From: Leguminivora glycinivorella
Taxonomy: Eukaryota > Arthropoda > Insecta > Lepidoptera > Tortricidae
Assembly (NCBI RefSeq): GCF_023078275.1
Contig: NC_062982.1
Coordinates: 9,498,880-9,562,879 of the forward strand
DNA: 64,000 bases
Direction: 5' to 3'
Part shown: positions 57,201-62,873 of the stretch, in pieces
Layout of the letters: each line of letters starts with the position of its first letter
How positions within the stretch are numbered: position 1 is the first letter of the stretch
Program-made: the position numbers and the translations under genes
Notes under the pieces: model-generated
The model's input: the letters and a program-made list of their open reading frames with translations, nothing else
Databases searched by the model: none
Told to the model about the DNA's origin: nothing

Positions 57201-58651
57201 GCAATTCACATTCCTCCATATAGGTACACAAGGTATCTGATGTGTGAAGTGCACTTGAAGTTGTTATTTCCATTGGCGATTCAATTAATCACATTGGCGT
57301 TTCTTGACCACCAGGCGAATACAGACACGTCTCAATATATTAAATAGGCTTCAAATAACGGTACAGAAGCTTAATAGCAGCGTTTTACCTTACAATAAAA
57401 CGCATATTAAGCGAAATACCTTATTTGAAGCCTATATTTTTAACTACGCCTGTGGCTACAACACTCAGTTGCAATAAACCAAGGCACATTTATTTTTCCA
57501 TTTGAGGGTATTTGTTGTTCGCTGCTAGTAAACAACATTTTTAGACTATTCAGTTTCGAAGATACGTCTTTATTTCATTTCACATTTGAATTCATAAATG
57601 ATGCAACCGTTTGGTAAGTGGTATATTGCAACTTCGGTTAAATTAATATTTTGAGAACCAATGATGAAACATCGTTGCCGTCCCTACGGCACGGGTCGCC
57701 TGGTGGAAGGGGAAACCTGAATCGTAAAACTGGAGTTGCAAGTTGTTTACAGGTGTTCAGCTGTAGGTACCTGCTGTGAACCGCTACGCATCTACAAGCA
57801 GTATCGCTGTCTCTCAATATATTAAATAGGCTTCAAATAAGGTATTTCGCTTAATATGCGTTTTATTGTAAGGTAAAACGCTGCTATTAGCAAATCGTTT
57901 TGACAGTTCTTAAAAAGCAGCTGATTTGACTTGTAGGAAACTAGCCTATTGACGTGATCTTTTAAGTGGAGGTAGTTGAAGACTCTTTCTAACCCCCAAG
58001 TCCCTAAAATGTGTATGGAGCATTCCGCAATTTTAGAATTTAACGACAGCAAAGCCGCGGGTAAAAGCTAGTTTACTATATTTATCTAACTCAATACTTC
58101 TTGAACACGAAAACTAAAATTTTTCGCAGCGAATCTGGAAGAACAAAGTTTTATTTCTGACTGTCGAGAATGATTCAGTAAGGATTGAAAAACAATAGTC
58201 ACTTTAGCTGGTCTGGTAGTATAATCTAAATGTTTTATTAAAAACAAGGACGAGAAAATGGCGTTAGTCCACATTTGGTTTCTGTACACTCAATTATTTT
58301 CCTCTTTACAGATTTAATTCAATGCCTCAAAACTATGACCTGCATATTGAAGACGGAAGACATATTTACAACAGCATAGATAGTATCACGCCACAAACGG
58401 ACATTGCAGATATACGCGTTTCTAATGACATACAGATTGAAAACTTTTACAATAAAGACTGTATTACGGATCTAGATAATGTTAATAGCTTTAGTAATGC
58501 TGGTTATGAAGATCAAGAAAATGTCAAAAAGGAAAATTTGGAACGTGAACAAGGGGAACTATCTTCAATGCCTATTATAGAGCCTTCTTCGAATCATACG
58601 GTGGACGCGAAAAGGCTAGTGGTTTTAGCTAGTAAGTCTTATAATGTTTGA
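35882..58651 (+). CDS. Multi-exon DUF389-family multi-pass membrane protein (10 exons, 669 aa model)
   Basis: Spliced model: 35882-36286, 39405-39482, 43489-43655, 43903-44110, 44617-44804, 47193-47337, 48658-48846, 49901-50025, 50726-50890, 58312-58651. All introns are GT-AG, phases join, and the total is 2010 nt ending in TGA. Residues 1-135 are a polar, basic lead. Residues 136-217 form an alpha/beta-like soluble module. Residues about 250-460 hold roughly six hydrophobic segments, including ASMLISPLMGP and GVAISLSLLPPAVNAGL, which match the conserved core of DUF389 (PF04087; TIGR00341/TIGR00271-like). Residues 461-669 are a charged tail. The family is mostly prokaryotic, is predicted to be an integral membrane protein, and its biochemical role is unknown to me; transport or membrane signalling would be guesses. 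The introns are full of transposons, but every exon keeps an open frame, which argues for a live gene. Uncertain points are the first ATG and whether exon 10 is terminal. Confidence 0.88.
36340..36424 (+). mobile_element. Retroelement 3' tail with (ACT)n
   Basis: GCCTTTGTGCTTCACATCTC followed by TGTACATTAAAGAGTAA and (CTA)6. It resembles the (ACT)n end at 1471. It is a short fragment. Confidence 0.3.
36749..36802. mobile_element. Half copy of the GGGGGGTTACCATGAC MITE
   Basis: TCTCTCAACCTAAACTGAAC and GCACGTCATGGTAACCCCCC match one arm of 27176-27308. The partner arm is missing. Confidence 0.7.
37146..37330 (+). mobile_element. RTE-like retrotransposon 3' end with (GAT)n tail
   Basis: An in-frame RRPLARWRDDLRL-type stretch with CTTGGGGGAGGCCTATGTCC and AGCAGTGGACTGTAGCGGGC before (TGA)n. 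This is the standard lepidopteran RTE 3' end. It lies in intron 1 of the DUF389 gene. Confidence 0.75.
37366..37585 (+). repeat. Interspersed repeat with TGTCTGTCTG core
   Basis: AACCCACGACGCAAAAACGA, (TGTC)n, GGCAACGTAGCTCCCGAACGG and AGCGGTCCACTATGTCGCGG. This is a moth repeat layout familiar in general form. The class is not assigned. Confidence 0.45.
37758..38027 (+). mobile_element. Non-LTR retrotransposon 3' fragment with (CAT)n tail
   Basis: The frame gives WIGHVLRRADIHLSKQGLCW, then GRPCTTWRRSVEKEAG and RALYP before the stop, the usual C-terminal end of RTE-like ORFs. The tail is (CAT)6. It lies in intron 1. Confidence 0.8.
38030..39000. other. Intron 1 of the DUF389 gene, unremarkable stretch
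   Basis: No exon with usable splice sites and no repeat I recognise. Confidence 0.35.
39004..39330 (-). mobile_element. tRNA-derived SINE, full length (copy 2)
   Basis: On the minus strand the A-box region is TGGCCCAAAGGTAAGAGCG and the B-box GGTTCGAACCCCGGC, at normal spacing. The body matches copy 1, and ATGATGA closes the tail. It carries a complete internal pol III promoter. It sits 75 bases upstream of exon 2. Confidence 0.9.
39405..39482 (+). CDS. DUF389 gene exon 2 (residues 136-161)
   Basis: The acceptor is ...TTTTCGCAG and the donor CAG|GTAAGC. There are 26 codons in phase 0, starting ILSEVITQLGIDNATW. It aligns with the start of the exon at 63213 (ILEELLNKL...W...Y), a conserved soluble-module segment, which supports it being real despite its small size. 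Confidence 0.87.
39685..39970. mobile_element. Foldback MITE (GGGCCA..TTTTCAAAGTT), copy 1
   Basis: TGGGCCACATTTTCAAAGTT at the left and AACTTTAAAAAAAAGTGGCCC at the right. The internal palindrome CCGTTACCGCCATAT ... TATGGCGGTAATG matches copy 2 at 44298. Confidence 0.75.
40194..40380. repeat. 92-bp tandem repeat and 46-bp near-perfect palindrome
   Basis: ACGGTAACAAAATGTGTACG at 40194 recurs as ACGGTAACAACATGTGGACG at 40286. The second unit runs into CTGTCATTGTCACTGTCAGAA, CGGT and its inverse at 40315-40360 (21-bp arms, one mismatch). Confidence 0.8.
40862..41005. repeat. CGTCGTACGATACACG repeat, second copy
   Basis: Shares the sequence described at 25850 and adds TTTCCGCACTCGTATC at the end. 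Confidence 0.5.
41428..41482 (+). repeat. Five-copy 11-bp tandem repeat (GCGACCGTTTG)
   Basis: Units start at 41428, 41439, 41450, 41461 and 41472 with changes only at the first two and last few bases. An inverted single unit (GTCGCCAAACGG) lies at 41890, so the array may be part of a larger foldback element ending near 42020. Confidence 0.85.
42362..42619 (+). mobile_element. tRNA-derived SINE, second family, full length
   Basis: A-box CTGGCGTAGTTGGTAGTG, B-box GTGTTCGAATCCCGG, then the body with GTGATGAGCACATATAT and CTTCTTGAGCTTACCGTGGG, and an ATTTATTTAT tail. The A-box matches the pol III consensus at every fixed position. It lies in intron 2. Confidence 0.88.
43137..43350 (+). mobile_element. 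tRNA-derived SINE, first family (copy 3, degenerate)
   Basis: GGTGGTTCCCTAGCGGTAAGA is an A-box region. The B-box is eroded (GGATTCAGAGTTATTC). The body keeps TATTTGCCAGTCGTTGTTCAG and GGAAACCGGACTGCG. The ATGATG tail is lost. Confidence 0.72.
43489..43655 (+). CDS. DUF389 gene exon 3 (residues 162-217)
   Basis: The acceptor is ATCTTCAG and the donor AG|GTTTGC (leaves 2 nt). It encodes VLFSLDSSDLCEELLQVLAKFGIG followed by a VSLVPC strand, the second half of the N-terminal module. The paralogous module at 63.3 kb has VIF.L...D.CE..L..L...GIG and VS.LPC at matching places. Confidence 0.92.
43903..44110 (+). CDS. DUF389 gene exon 4 (residues 217-286, TM1-TM2)
   Basis: The acceptor is CTTACAG and the donor ATG|GTAAGT. 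It encodes an amphipathic lead, then TM1 (WLFLLLVAAFVAAIGLA), a short ENST turn and TM2 ending ASMLISPLM. The last stretch is the most recognisable DUF389 motif. It continues directly into GPVTAATLGTA of exon 5. Confidence 0.95.
44211..44300. mobile_element. 90-bp palindromic MITE
   Basis: GTACTATCTGCTGCAAAAGT and ATTTTGCAGCTGATAGTAC arms with CATGG/CCATG inside. It directly abuts the next MITE. Confidence 0.65.
44298..44572. mobile_element. Foldback MITE (GGGCCATTTTTTCAAAGTTG), copy 2
   Basis: GGGCCATTTTTTCAAAGTTG is answered by CAACTTTGAAAAAAATGGCCC. CCGTTACCATTTTTTC and ACGTCGGTAACGG form the inner palindrome. It ends 45 bases before exon 5. Confidence 0.82.
44617..44804 (+). CDS. DUF389 gene exon 5 (residues 287-349, TM3)
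   Basis: The acceptor is GTCCTCAG and the donor AG|GTAAGT. It starts GPVTAATLGTAVRDRS, the standard continuation of the family's LI.PLMGP motif, followed by TM3 (LLGLFLALVVGFIFGLTL) and a polar loop ending TQEIMS. A foldback MITE begins about four bases inside the following intron. Confidence 0.95.
44809..44955. mobile_element. 147-bp MITE abutting the exon 5 donor
   Basis: ATGTGACATTATCTGGGTAA with AGGGACCTTATTG at the left and the inverse at the right, arms over 45 bp. It starts four bases after the GTAAG of the exon 5 donor. Confidence 0.85.
44957..45194 (-). mobile_element. Small Helitron (copy 3, minus, 3' end decayed)
   Basis: The 5' end TCCATACTAATATTATAAAG is at 45194 with host A, and the inner CGTCTTTCACGGCAAAACGG segment matches the family. 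The 3' end reads AGCTGG instead of GCTAG. Confidence 0.75.
45448..45559. mobile_element. MITE with AGGGCACTTGCACCAAC ends
   Basis: AGGGCACTTGCACCAAC and GTTGGTGCAAGTGGGCCT are inverted. GAGGGTTAACCC is an inner palindrome. Confidence 0.75.
46860..46980. repeat. Fragment of the TTTGCCCCCTTGTAAAAC repeat
   Basis: ATTTTATCCACTCGCTACGCTCGCG and TTTCGCTTGCTCGGGTATCA match 16590-16680. Confidence 0.5.
47193..47337 (+). CDS. DUF389 gene exon 6 (residues 349-397, TM4-TM5)
   Basis: The acceptor is TTTTGTTACAG and the donor GCT|GTAAGT. It encodes CEIRSLWVGVLVAIPSGAG and then GVAISLSLLPPAVNA, the second hallmark of DUF389 proteins. Splicing to exon 7 restores ...PPAVNAGLLWAMAL. A diverged copy of the exon end and following intron start lies at 48256-48363. 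Confidence 0.96.
47940..48235. repeat. Likely interspersed repeat in intron 6
   Basis: A GC-richer block (TTCTGCTCCCCGCTGAAAGT, CGCCCACCCGCGCTCGGTTA, TACCGCCTGTCAAAAACGCG) unlike its surroundings and without coding potential. I recognise it only as repeat-like. Confidence 0.35.
48256..48363 (+). repeat. Duplicate of the exon 6 donor region
   Basis: CTGTAAGTATT, then AGCAACGGGCCGATTCCCGGCAG and TTGTAGCACCACA repeat 47335-47452 in the same order with small gaps, 920 bases downstream within intron 6. Confidence 0.8.
48658..48846 (+). CDS. DUF389 gene exon 7 (residues 398-460, TM5 end and TM6)
   Basis: The acceptor is CCTTCCCAG and the donor AAG|GTAAGA, with 63 codons in phase 0. It begins GLLWAMALVHLIFADD, has a polar loop (KSSYYSNDAPTE), then a long hydrophobic stretch AILGLVSLCLTLINIACLF running to AVYK. 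This closes the membrane domain. Confidence 0.95.
49150..49186. repeat. Perfect hairpin, 17-bp arms, 3-nt loop
   Basis: CGGGCGGCTGAAGGATT, TGT, AATCCTTCAGCCGCCCG. It lies in intron 7 and is unusually GC-rich and exact for this region. Confidence 0.9.
49705..49850. mobile_element. Short MITE, TAGCCGAATGGCA family (copy 4)
   Basis: CGTAGCCGAATGCACAAACG to GAAATGCCATTCGGCTACGG, with TATTGGCGCGACAGAGCCAG. It ends about 50 bases before the exon 8 acceptor. Confidence 0.78.
49901..50025 (+). CDS. DUF389 gene exon 8 (residues 461-502, start of cytosolic-type tail)
   Basis: The acceptor is GACTTTCCAG and the donor AG|GTAAGT. It encodes IKEVCPLDGRDILWWRANRQ and a basic segment ending ISWEKY. No membrane segment. 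Its phase matches exons 7 and 9. A 133-bp foldback MITE (50039-50171) sits 13 bases after its donor. Confidence 0.88.
50039..50171. mobile_element. MITE with CTAAGGGCCGGTTGCATCA ends, next to exon 8
   Basis: CTAAGGGCCGGTTGCATCA and TGATGCAACTGGCCCTTAG are inverted. AACGATGGTG/CACCGTTAAAG segments pair less well. It begins 13 bases after exon 8. Confidence 0.82.
50726..50890 (+). CDS. DUF389 gene exon 9 (residues 502-557)
   Basis: The acceptor is TTTGTTCTAG and the donor CA|GTTAGT, a weak but usable site. It encodes a charged tail: NWSTESSKRDQQEQERHE then RRETAAIRRMRAQNIEDYC. The donor is needed to keep phase with exon 10. A Helitron 5' end starts at 50898, eight bases into the intron. Confidence 0.84.
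50898..50970 (+). mobile_element. Small Helitron copy 4, 5' part (3' part at 57948-58071)
   Basis: It starts TCCATACTAATATTATAAAT after host A at 50897 and is cut after GGAGCGACGA. The missing continuation (TTGACGTGATCTTTTAAGTGG ... GGTAAAAGCTAG) is found 7 kb downstream. Confidence 0.85.
51001..51840 (+). repeat. Two tandem units (410 and 430 bp) of the AATAGTTATTTGTTATACAAG repeat
   Basis: AATAGTTATTTGTTATACAA starts at 51001 and 51411. The units are near identical. The first lacks a 20-bp piece of the GAACCACGAGCGAAGCGAGTGGTTC hairpin. The interior includes TTTTATCAATTTTAAAGC and TGGATAAAATGCGTTTTTAC. Confidence 0.88.
53415..53760 (+). mobile_element. tRNA-derived SINE, second family (copy 2), split by a MITE
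   Basis: B-box GGGTTCGAATCCCAG and GTTTGTGTGATGCACACAAAT match the SINE at 42362. The body resumes after the insert at about 53652 with TACCATAGTACAAGCCTTCC, a common continuation in moth SINEs. Confidence 0.65.
53511..53651. mobile_element. MITE inserted in the SINE
   Basis: TGGGACGTAGT at the left, ACTACGTCCA at the right, and the SINE is interrupted exactly between them. Confidence 0.6.
54327..54397 (+). mobile_element. 3' fragment of the first SINE family
   Basis: AAGCGGACCCCAGG...GCCAATGCCGGGATAACGC and (ATG)n match the 3' part of 39004-39330. Confidence 0.7.
54400..57320. other. Interior of the inverted-repeat segment in intron 9
   Basis: About 2.9 kb with no frame over 70 codons, no SINE or Helitron hallmark and mixed AT content. 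It is the largest stretch in the window that I cannot assign to any known repeat class. Confidence 0.4.
57948..58071 (+). mobile_element. Small Helitron copy 4, 3' part
   Basis: TTGACGTGATCTTTTAAGTGG, the CATTCCGCAATTTTAGAATT segment, then CCGCGGGTAAAAGCTAG and host T at 58072. It completes the 5' part at 50898. Confidence 0.85.
58312..58651 (+). CDS. DUF389 gene exon 10 (residues 557-669, acidic tail, likely terminal)
   Basis: The acceptor is CCTCTTTACAG. It enters the frame as FNSMPQNYDLHIEDG. The tail is Asp/Glu/Asn-rich with no membrane segment and reaches TGA at 58649-58651. A strong GTAAGT occurs at 58632, only 15-20 nt before the stop, so the exon might instead splice on (phase 1) to an exon I could not find. 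An AATAAA at 58830 supports termination. Confidence 0.76.
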
Positions 58652-58829
58652 TTAAGTATGTTTATGCAGTAATGCATGGATAGTGTTAGAATTAAATCAT
58701 AAATATAATAAGTATTCGCTATCAAAATGACGTTTTATTTCGAAGAGCGATAGAGTAGTTGTTCATTATAAATCATCCCTTATTTTTCTTAGTCTTTAAG
58801 AGTAACAACTGTACAATTATGTTTTTCTT

Positions 58830-58835
58830 AATAAA
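58830..58835 (+). terminator. Possible poly(A) signal of the DUF389 gene
   Basis: AATAAA lies 179 nt after the TGA of exon 10. It is the first canonical hexamer I see downstream. In AT-rich DNA this is weak support. Confidence 0.3.
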
Positions 58836-58972
58836 TTATTTGTATTTTGTAGGTATATTATAGGCAATAACATAGGACATAGAAAAAGTTGATCAGTATT
58901 TATTGACCCACAACTCAAAATTTTGTCCCAGAGTTTGATGAAACATAAAAATATCCCGTAAAACCGTATATA

Positions 58973-59100
58973 GGGTTTGAGATCCGGATATCCGGATATC
59001 CGAATTATCCGGATATCCGTTGAATTTGAGATCCGGATCCGAGGTCTCATAGGATCCGGATAAAACGGATAATACGGATCCGTTAAATATGGGTATCTAT
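58973..59100. repeat. GGATATCC-rich repeat, left member
   Basis: TAGGGTTTGAGATCCGGATA, stacked ATCCGGATATCCGG, then GGATAAAACGGAT and GGATCCGT. The same order occurs inverted at 62776-62873. Confidence 0.75.
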
Positions 59101-59664
59101 CCACGCCAGAAAGAATTTTCGAATAAAATTTATGAATAATTTCCTGTATTTTGTCGCCTAAAATGTTAATTCACATTTATTTCATTCAAATACTCCAGAA
59201 TATCAAGCTAGGTTAGGTTTGGTACATTACGCCATGCGATGAATCCATAAAACTATATGTTAACAAACTAAATAAAATGAACAGTAAACCATTGCTTTTA
59301 AAACTGCTTTCGTTTCTAACTGGATGCATCCCGCAGGAAGAACGATAAATTATTAATTTTCTATAAAGCAGAAACGATTGCCATGGATGTTTTTAAGCTT
59401 AATGATGAATTAGAGATCATGGAAGTAATTAATATAATTATATACGTAATCTATATACATATATAAAATGCTAACTCTAATGTACGTATGTCCGGGGTTT
59501 TCTCTATCACTATCAATTCCAATCAACCCCCTGTTGGGGTGGTAAATACGCCTTGGTCTCTAGATGAAAGTAAGGGAGTTTGGTCGCGGTGGGTGGAAGT
59601 GGGTGGCTGTGGGTGGCGAAAATGTTAAAAAAAATATATATCTGTCCTTCTTCTGTACTGGGTG

Positions 59665-59816
59665 GCTAGCCGAATGGCACAATCGCTCACGAAACGCTCA
59701 CGAAACGAAGCGCTAGTAGATATCTATCTCTATCGCGCTTGCGTATTGGCGCGACAGAGCCAGCGGCGTATCGCTTTCGTTTGGCGTCGGAGAAATGCCA
59801 TTCGGCTACAGGGCCT
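59665..59816. mobile_element. Short MITE, TAGCCGAATGGCA family (copy 5)
   Basis: CTAGCCGAATGGCACAATCG to GAAATGCCATTCGGCTACAG. It is nearly the exact reverse complement of 9729-9889, including TGAGCGTTTCGTGAGCG. Confidence 0.85.
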
Positions 59817-59911
59817 GTACATCTCTACTTCTGTATCAGGCAATATAATTTTAAATGTGTCACGCAATATAAAAAATGTGGGTAAGTGCATCTGTACTTA
59901 TATATCTGTAC

Positions 59912-60691
59912 TTCTGGAAAGTTCTAAAAATTTCTGGAATGATCTATAAAAGTCCAGAATTTGTGTAAATGTTTCAATCGATCTGGAATGTTCTAGAAAG
60001 TTCTAGATACTTCTGGAAAGTTCTAATATTTTCTAGAATAATCTAGAACGTTCCAAAATCTGCAAAACTGAATGTAGTTGATATAAAATGTTCTGGAAAG
60101 TTCTGATATTTTATAGAATGATCTAAAACGTTCCAAAATGTGTAAAACTGAATGTATTTGATATAGAATGTTCTGAAAAGTTCTAATATTTTCTAGAATG
60201 TTCTAGAACGTTCCAAAATGTGTAAAACTAAATGTAGTTGATATATAATGTTCTGGAAAGTTCTAATATTTTATAGAATGTTCTAAAACGTTCGAAAATG
60301 TGTAAAACTGAATGTAGTTGATATAGAATGTTCTGGAAAGTTCTAATATTTTCTAGAATGATCTAGAACGTTCCAAAACGTGCAAAACTGAATGTAATTG
60401 ATATAGAATATTCTGGAAAGTTCTGATATTTTCTAGAATGATCTAGAACGTTCCAAAATGTGCAAAACTGAATACAGTTGATATAGAATGCTCTGGAAAA
60501 TTTTAATATTTTCTAGAATGTTCTAGAACGTTCCAAAATGCGTTAAACTGAATTAAGTTTTACATATTTATGAAATTTCTACATTATTCCATAAGTTTTC
60601 AGAACTTTCTAGAACATTCCATATCGATTGAAACATTTACACACATTCTGGACTTTTCTAGATCATTTCAGAAATTTTTAGAACAGTCCAG
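59912..60691. mobile_element. Foldback structure enclosing the 80-bp minisatellite
   Basis: The left arm 59912-60004 (AAGTCCAGAATTTGTGTAAA, TTTCAATCGATCTGGAATG) is inverted at 60601-60691 with roughly 90% match. The interior is the tandem array. No ORF. Confidence 0.75.
60011..60570 (+). repeat. 80-bp minisatellite, seven copies, HSE-like unit
   Basis: Units start TTCTGGAAAGTTCTAATATT at 60011, 60091, 60171, 60251, 60331, 60411 and 60491, with no length change. Each contains TTCTAGAAnnNTCTAGAACG followed by TTCC. Copies at 60191 and 60511 give five uninterrupted alternating TTC/GAA blocks. Confidence 0.95.
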
Positions 60692-60780
60692 AACATTCTT
60701 ATGAACAACATTAAGTTTCACACGTTTTGAAAAGTTCTAGAACATTCTATAAATGTAAGAACTTTCCCGAACATTCTAAA

Positions 60781-61010
60781 TCTAAATATATAAAAGAAGA
60801 AACTGACTGACTGACTGACTGACTGACTGACTGGCTGACTAACATATCAACGCACAGCCGAAACCGCTGGTCCTAGAGATTCCAAATTTGGCACGTACGA
60901 GTAGGTTCCTTATATAATGTAGTCGCTACGGGACGAGACGGGACGGGCCGGGACAGGAATAAGGTTAGGGCAAGGACGATTATAAAGGACCAGCAGAGTC
61001 CATACTAAAT
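60781..61010 (+). mobile_element. 5' end of the large Helitron family, internally deleted
   Basis: TCTAAATATATAAAAGAAG after host A, (TGAC)7, ATCAACGCACAGCCGAAACC up to about 60921, then degenerate GGGACG-type hexamers. No CTAG end is clear. Confidence 0.7.
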
Positions 61011-61682
61011 ACCGTACCCCGTTGGCAGCCGTAAATCTATGTCACTAGATGTCACTAAGAGTGTCATTTGAATAAAAATGTCGTTTTTTTTTTAAATACG
61101 CACGCGGTAGTTCAACGGCATTACAAGTGATACAGTGAAAAGTATATAGATGACGCTAGGGGCCCGTGTCATGTTTCAGTCCCTGTTTACAACGCAAGCC
61201 ATCGTTCTTATTTTGAATTATGACAATCATGCAAAAGAGTACCATACTGTCAAATTTTCTATCTCTTTCATTTTGAGCGTGACGTCAATGATTAGTAATA
61301 TTACTTTCAATATATTTAAAATTTAGATTTTAATGAGGCCATTTCGAACGGTGTTTATGATAGATATCATGTTGACAATCAATCTCCTAACCGTCTCGCT
61401 CATACCAATCCTATCCTATATTTGAACGAGTGCGACCGAAACAGTTGAGTATTATTGAAGATTTTTGAATGTCTAAAATCTTATTGGTAGTTGTCGAAAA
61501 CCCGCTTTTTCCATAAAGTGTTGGCGCGACGTCAAGTGGGTGATAGGCGTACGAGCAAGTACGGGTTGGATGGTCGACTACTATGTGCAGCGGTTTTTAC
61601 GCGTACTTACGCGTAAAAACTGACACGCAATCGAAAAAGGTCGTCGAACGAACCTTAGCTCGGACCATCGAATATGAAACTT

Positions 61683-61716
61683 ATAAACTTCTTTATACAC
61701 AAGGGTATAAAGAAGT
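61683..61716. repeat. Perfect palindrome in a low-support reading frame
   Basis: AAACTTCTTTATAC, ACAAGG, GTATAAAGAAGTTT: 14-bp arms, 6-nt loop. It lies within an open frame that I do not consider coding because it runs into a Helitron. Confidence 0.8.
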
Positions 61717-61797
61717 TTATAACCAGGTGCTCCATGACACCATTGCACCAATCTGTCGCCAGCACCGCTACACTTCAACGGCCAAGTCACACAACAT

Positions 61798-62033
61798 CCA
61801 TACTAATATTATAAATGGGAAAGTGTGTGTGTCTGTTTGTTTGTCCATCTTTCACGGCAAAACGGAGCGACATATTGACGTGATTTTTTAAGTGGAGATA
61901 GTTGAAGGGATGGAAAGTGACATAGGCTACTTTTTGTCTCTTTTTATATCCCCCCACTTCCTTAGAATGGAGGATGGAAGTTTGTGGAGAGATTTTCGAA
62001 TTTAACGCGAGCGAAGCCGCGGGCGAAGGCTAG
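61798..62033 (+). mobile_element. Small non-autonomous Helitron (copy 5, complete)
   Basis: TCCATACTAATATTATAAAT after host A; GCGAGCGAAGCCGCGGGCGAAGGCTAG before host T, with the GCGAGC..CCGCGG hairpin region. At 236 bp it is the cleanest member here. Confidence 0.9.
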
Positions 62034-62084
62034 TTATTTTATAAGCTGAATCCAGATCCATTAGTTTTGTATTTAATAAGATGG

Positions 62085-62190
62085 GAGGCAAACTAGCAGA
62101 CAGGTCGCCTGATGGTAAGCGATCACTCCTGCCTATGTACACCCAAAACACCAGAAGGATTGAAGGTGAGCTGCCAGCCTTAGAGCTTCA
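62085..62190 (+). repeat. Fragment of the GGGGGCAAACGAACAGAC repeat
   Basis: GGAGGCAAACTAGCAGACAG and CCTGATGGTAAGCGATCACT match 5640-5690. A SINE scrap (AAAAGCGACTGGCAAATATC) follows at 62200-62242. Confidence 0.65.
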
Positions 62191-62775
62191 CTGAAAAGCG
62201 ACTGGCAAATATCAAATGACATTTTGCACATAAGTTCAGAAAAACAATTGAAAATGGTACATGATACTCGTAACTAAAAATGTGTAACATATTTTACACG
62301 TCTAATACGTAACGCAATAAAATTATATTATTTTATCTTTTTTCCTACATCTGCAATTTCGCATGGATGTATTTATTGGCTGTGGTTACGGATAGACGCC
62401 CCAGTAAAACGGAGGCATTCATTAGTGAACAACACTAAATTACCCTGCATTAGCTTATGTATGTTAAACAAAAATATTGGCCTACTGTTTAATGTTATAT
62501 GCTGTACTGTACAATGGGAGTGACATTAATTGTGTCGCTTAACTTCAAACTCGGGTAAATCCATTCTGCTTTTTTTGTATAATCATCCTTAAAACCGAAT
62601 CGATTTACGCGAGTTTAAAGTCAAACGACACAATTGTATGTTAATAGTTCGTCTAAAAAGTTAATGAAGCAAAAATAGACTATATTTATGTCGTTTTGTG
62701 AGTTTAAATTATTTTATTTCGGTAACAGCAGCTTTGATTTAACGAAACCCCTATAAAAAGTAACCTTTTCAACAC

Positions 62776-62873
62776 GGATCCGTTTTATCCGAAATATCCG
62801 GATATCCGGATCCGGCAAATCTTAAGATCCGAAATATCCGGATCCGAAAAATCGGCGGATCTTGCAAACCCTA
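62776..62873. repeat. GGATATCC-rich repeat, right member (inverted)
   Basis: GGATCCGTTTTATCCGAAAT, ATCCGGATATCCGGATCCGG and GGATCTTGCAAACCCTAAC, the inverse of 58973-59100. Confidence 0.75.

Larger units (their letters stand above)
52013..57850. mobile_element. 5.8-kb segment bounded by about 190-bp inverted repeats
   Basis: 52013-52208 (TACCGTTATTTGAAGCCTAT ... GATGTTTCATCATTGG) is repeated inverted at 57657-57850 with no difference I can find over about 180 bases. A partial third copy is at 57332-57440. The interior has no long ORF, a SINE, and a same-strand CTGCGCAAGG motif array. It may be an undescribed non-autonomous DNA element. The inverted repeats are within one intron and could pair in the transcript. 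Confidence 0.65.
50971..57947. mobile_element. TIR element (TAGGCTAGTTTCCTA) that splits the Helitron, itself interrupted
   Basis: The left end TAGGCTAGTTTCCTATAAG and the inverted right end CTTGTAGGAAACTAGCCTA give a TIR of at least 15 bp with TA at both junctions. Its own interior segments are those of the uninterrupted relative at 8128-8392. Further insertions have expanded it to about 7 kb. Confidence 0.7.

Noticed and set aside
60011..60570. A CRISPR-like array
   Set aside because: The whole 80-bp unit is repeated, with no unique spacers.
61583..61891. 102-codon ORF as the missing first exon of the second DUF389 module
   Set aside because: It contains a perfect palindrome and runs into a Helitron; no phase-0 donor or similarity to exon 1.
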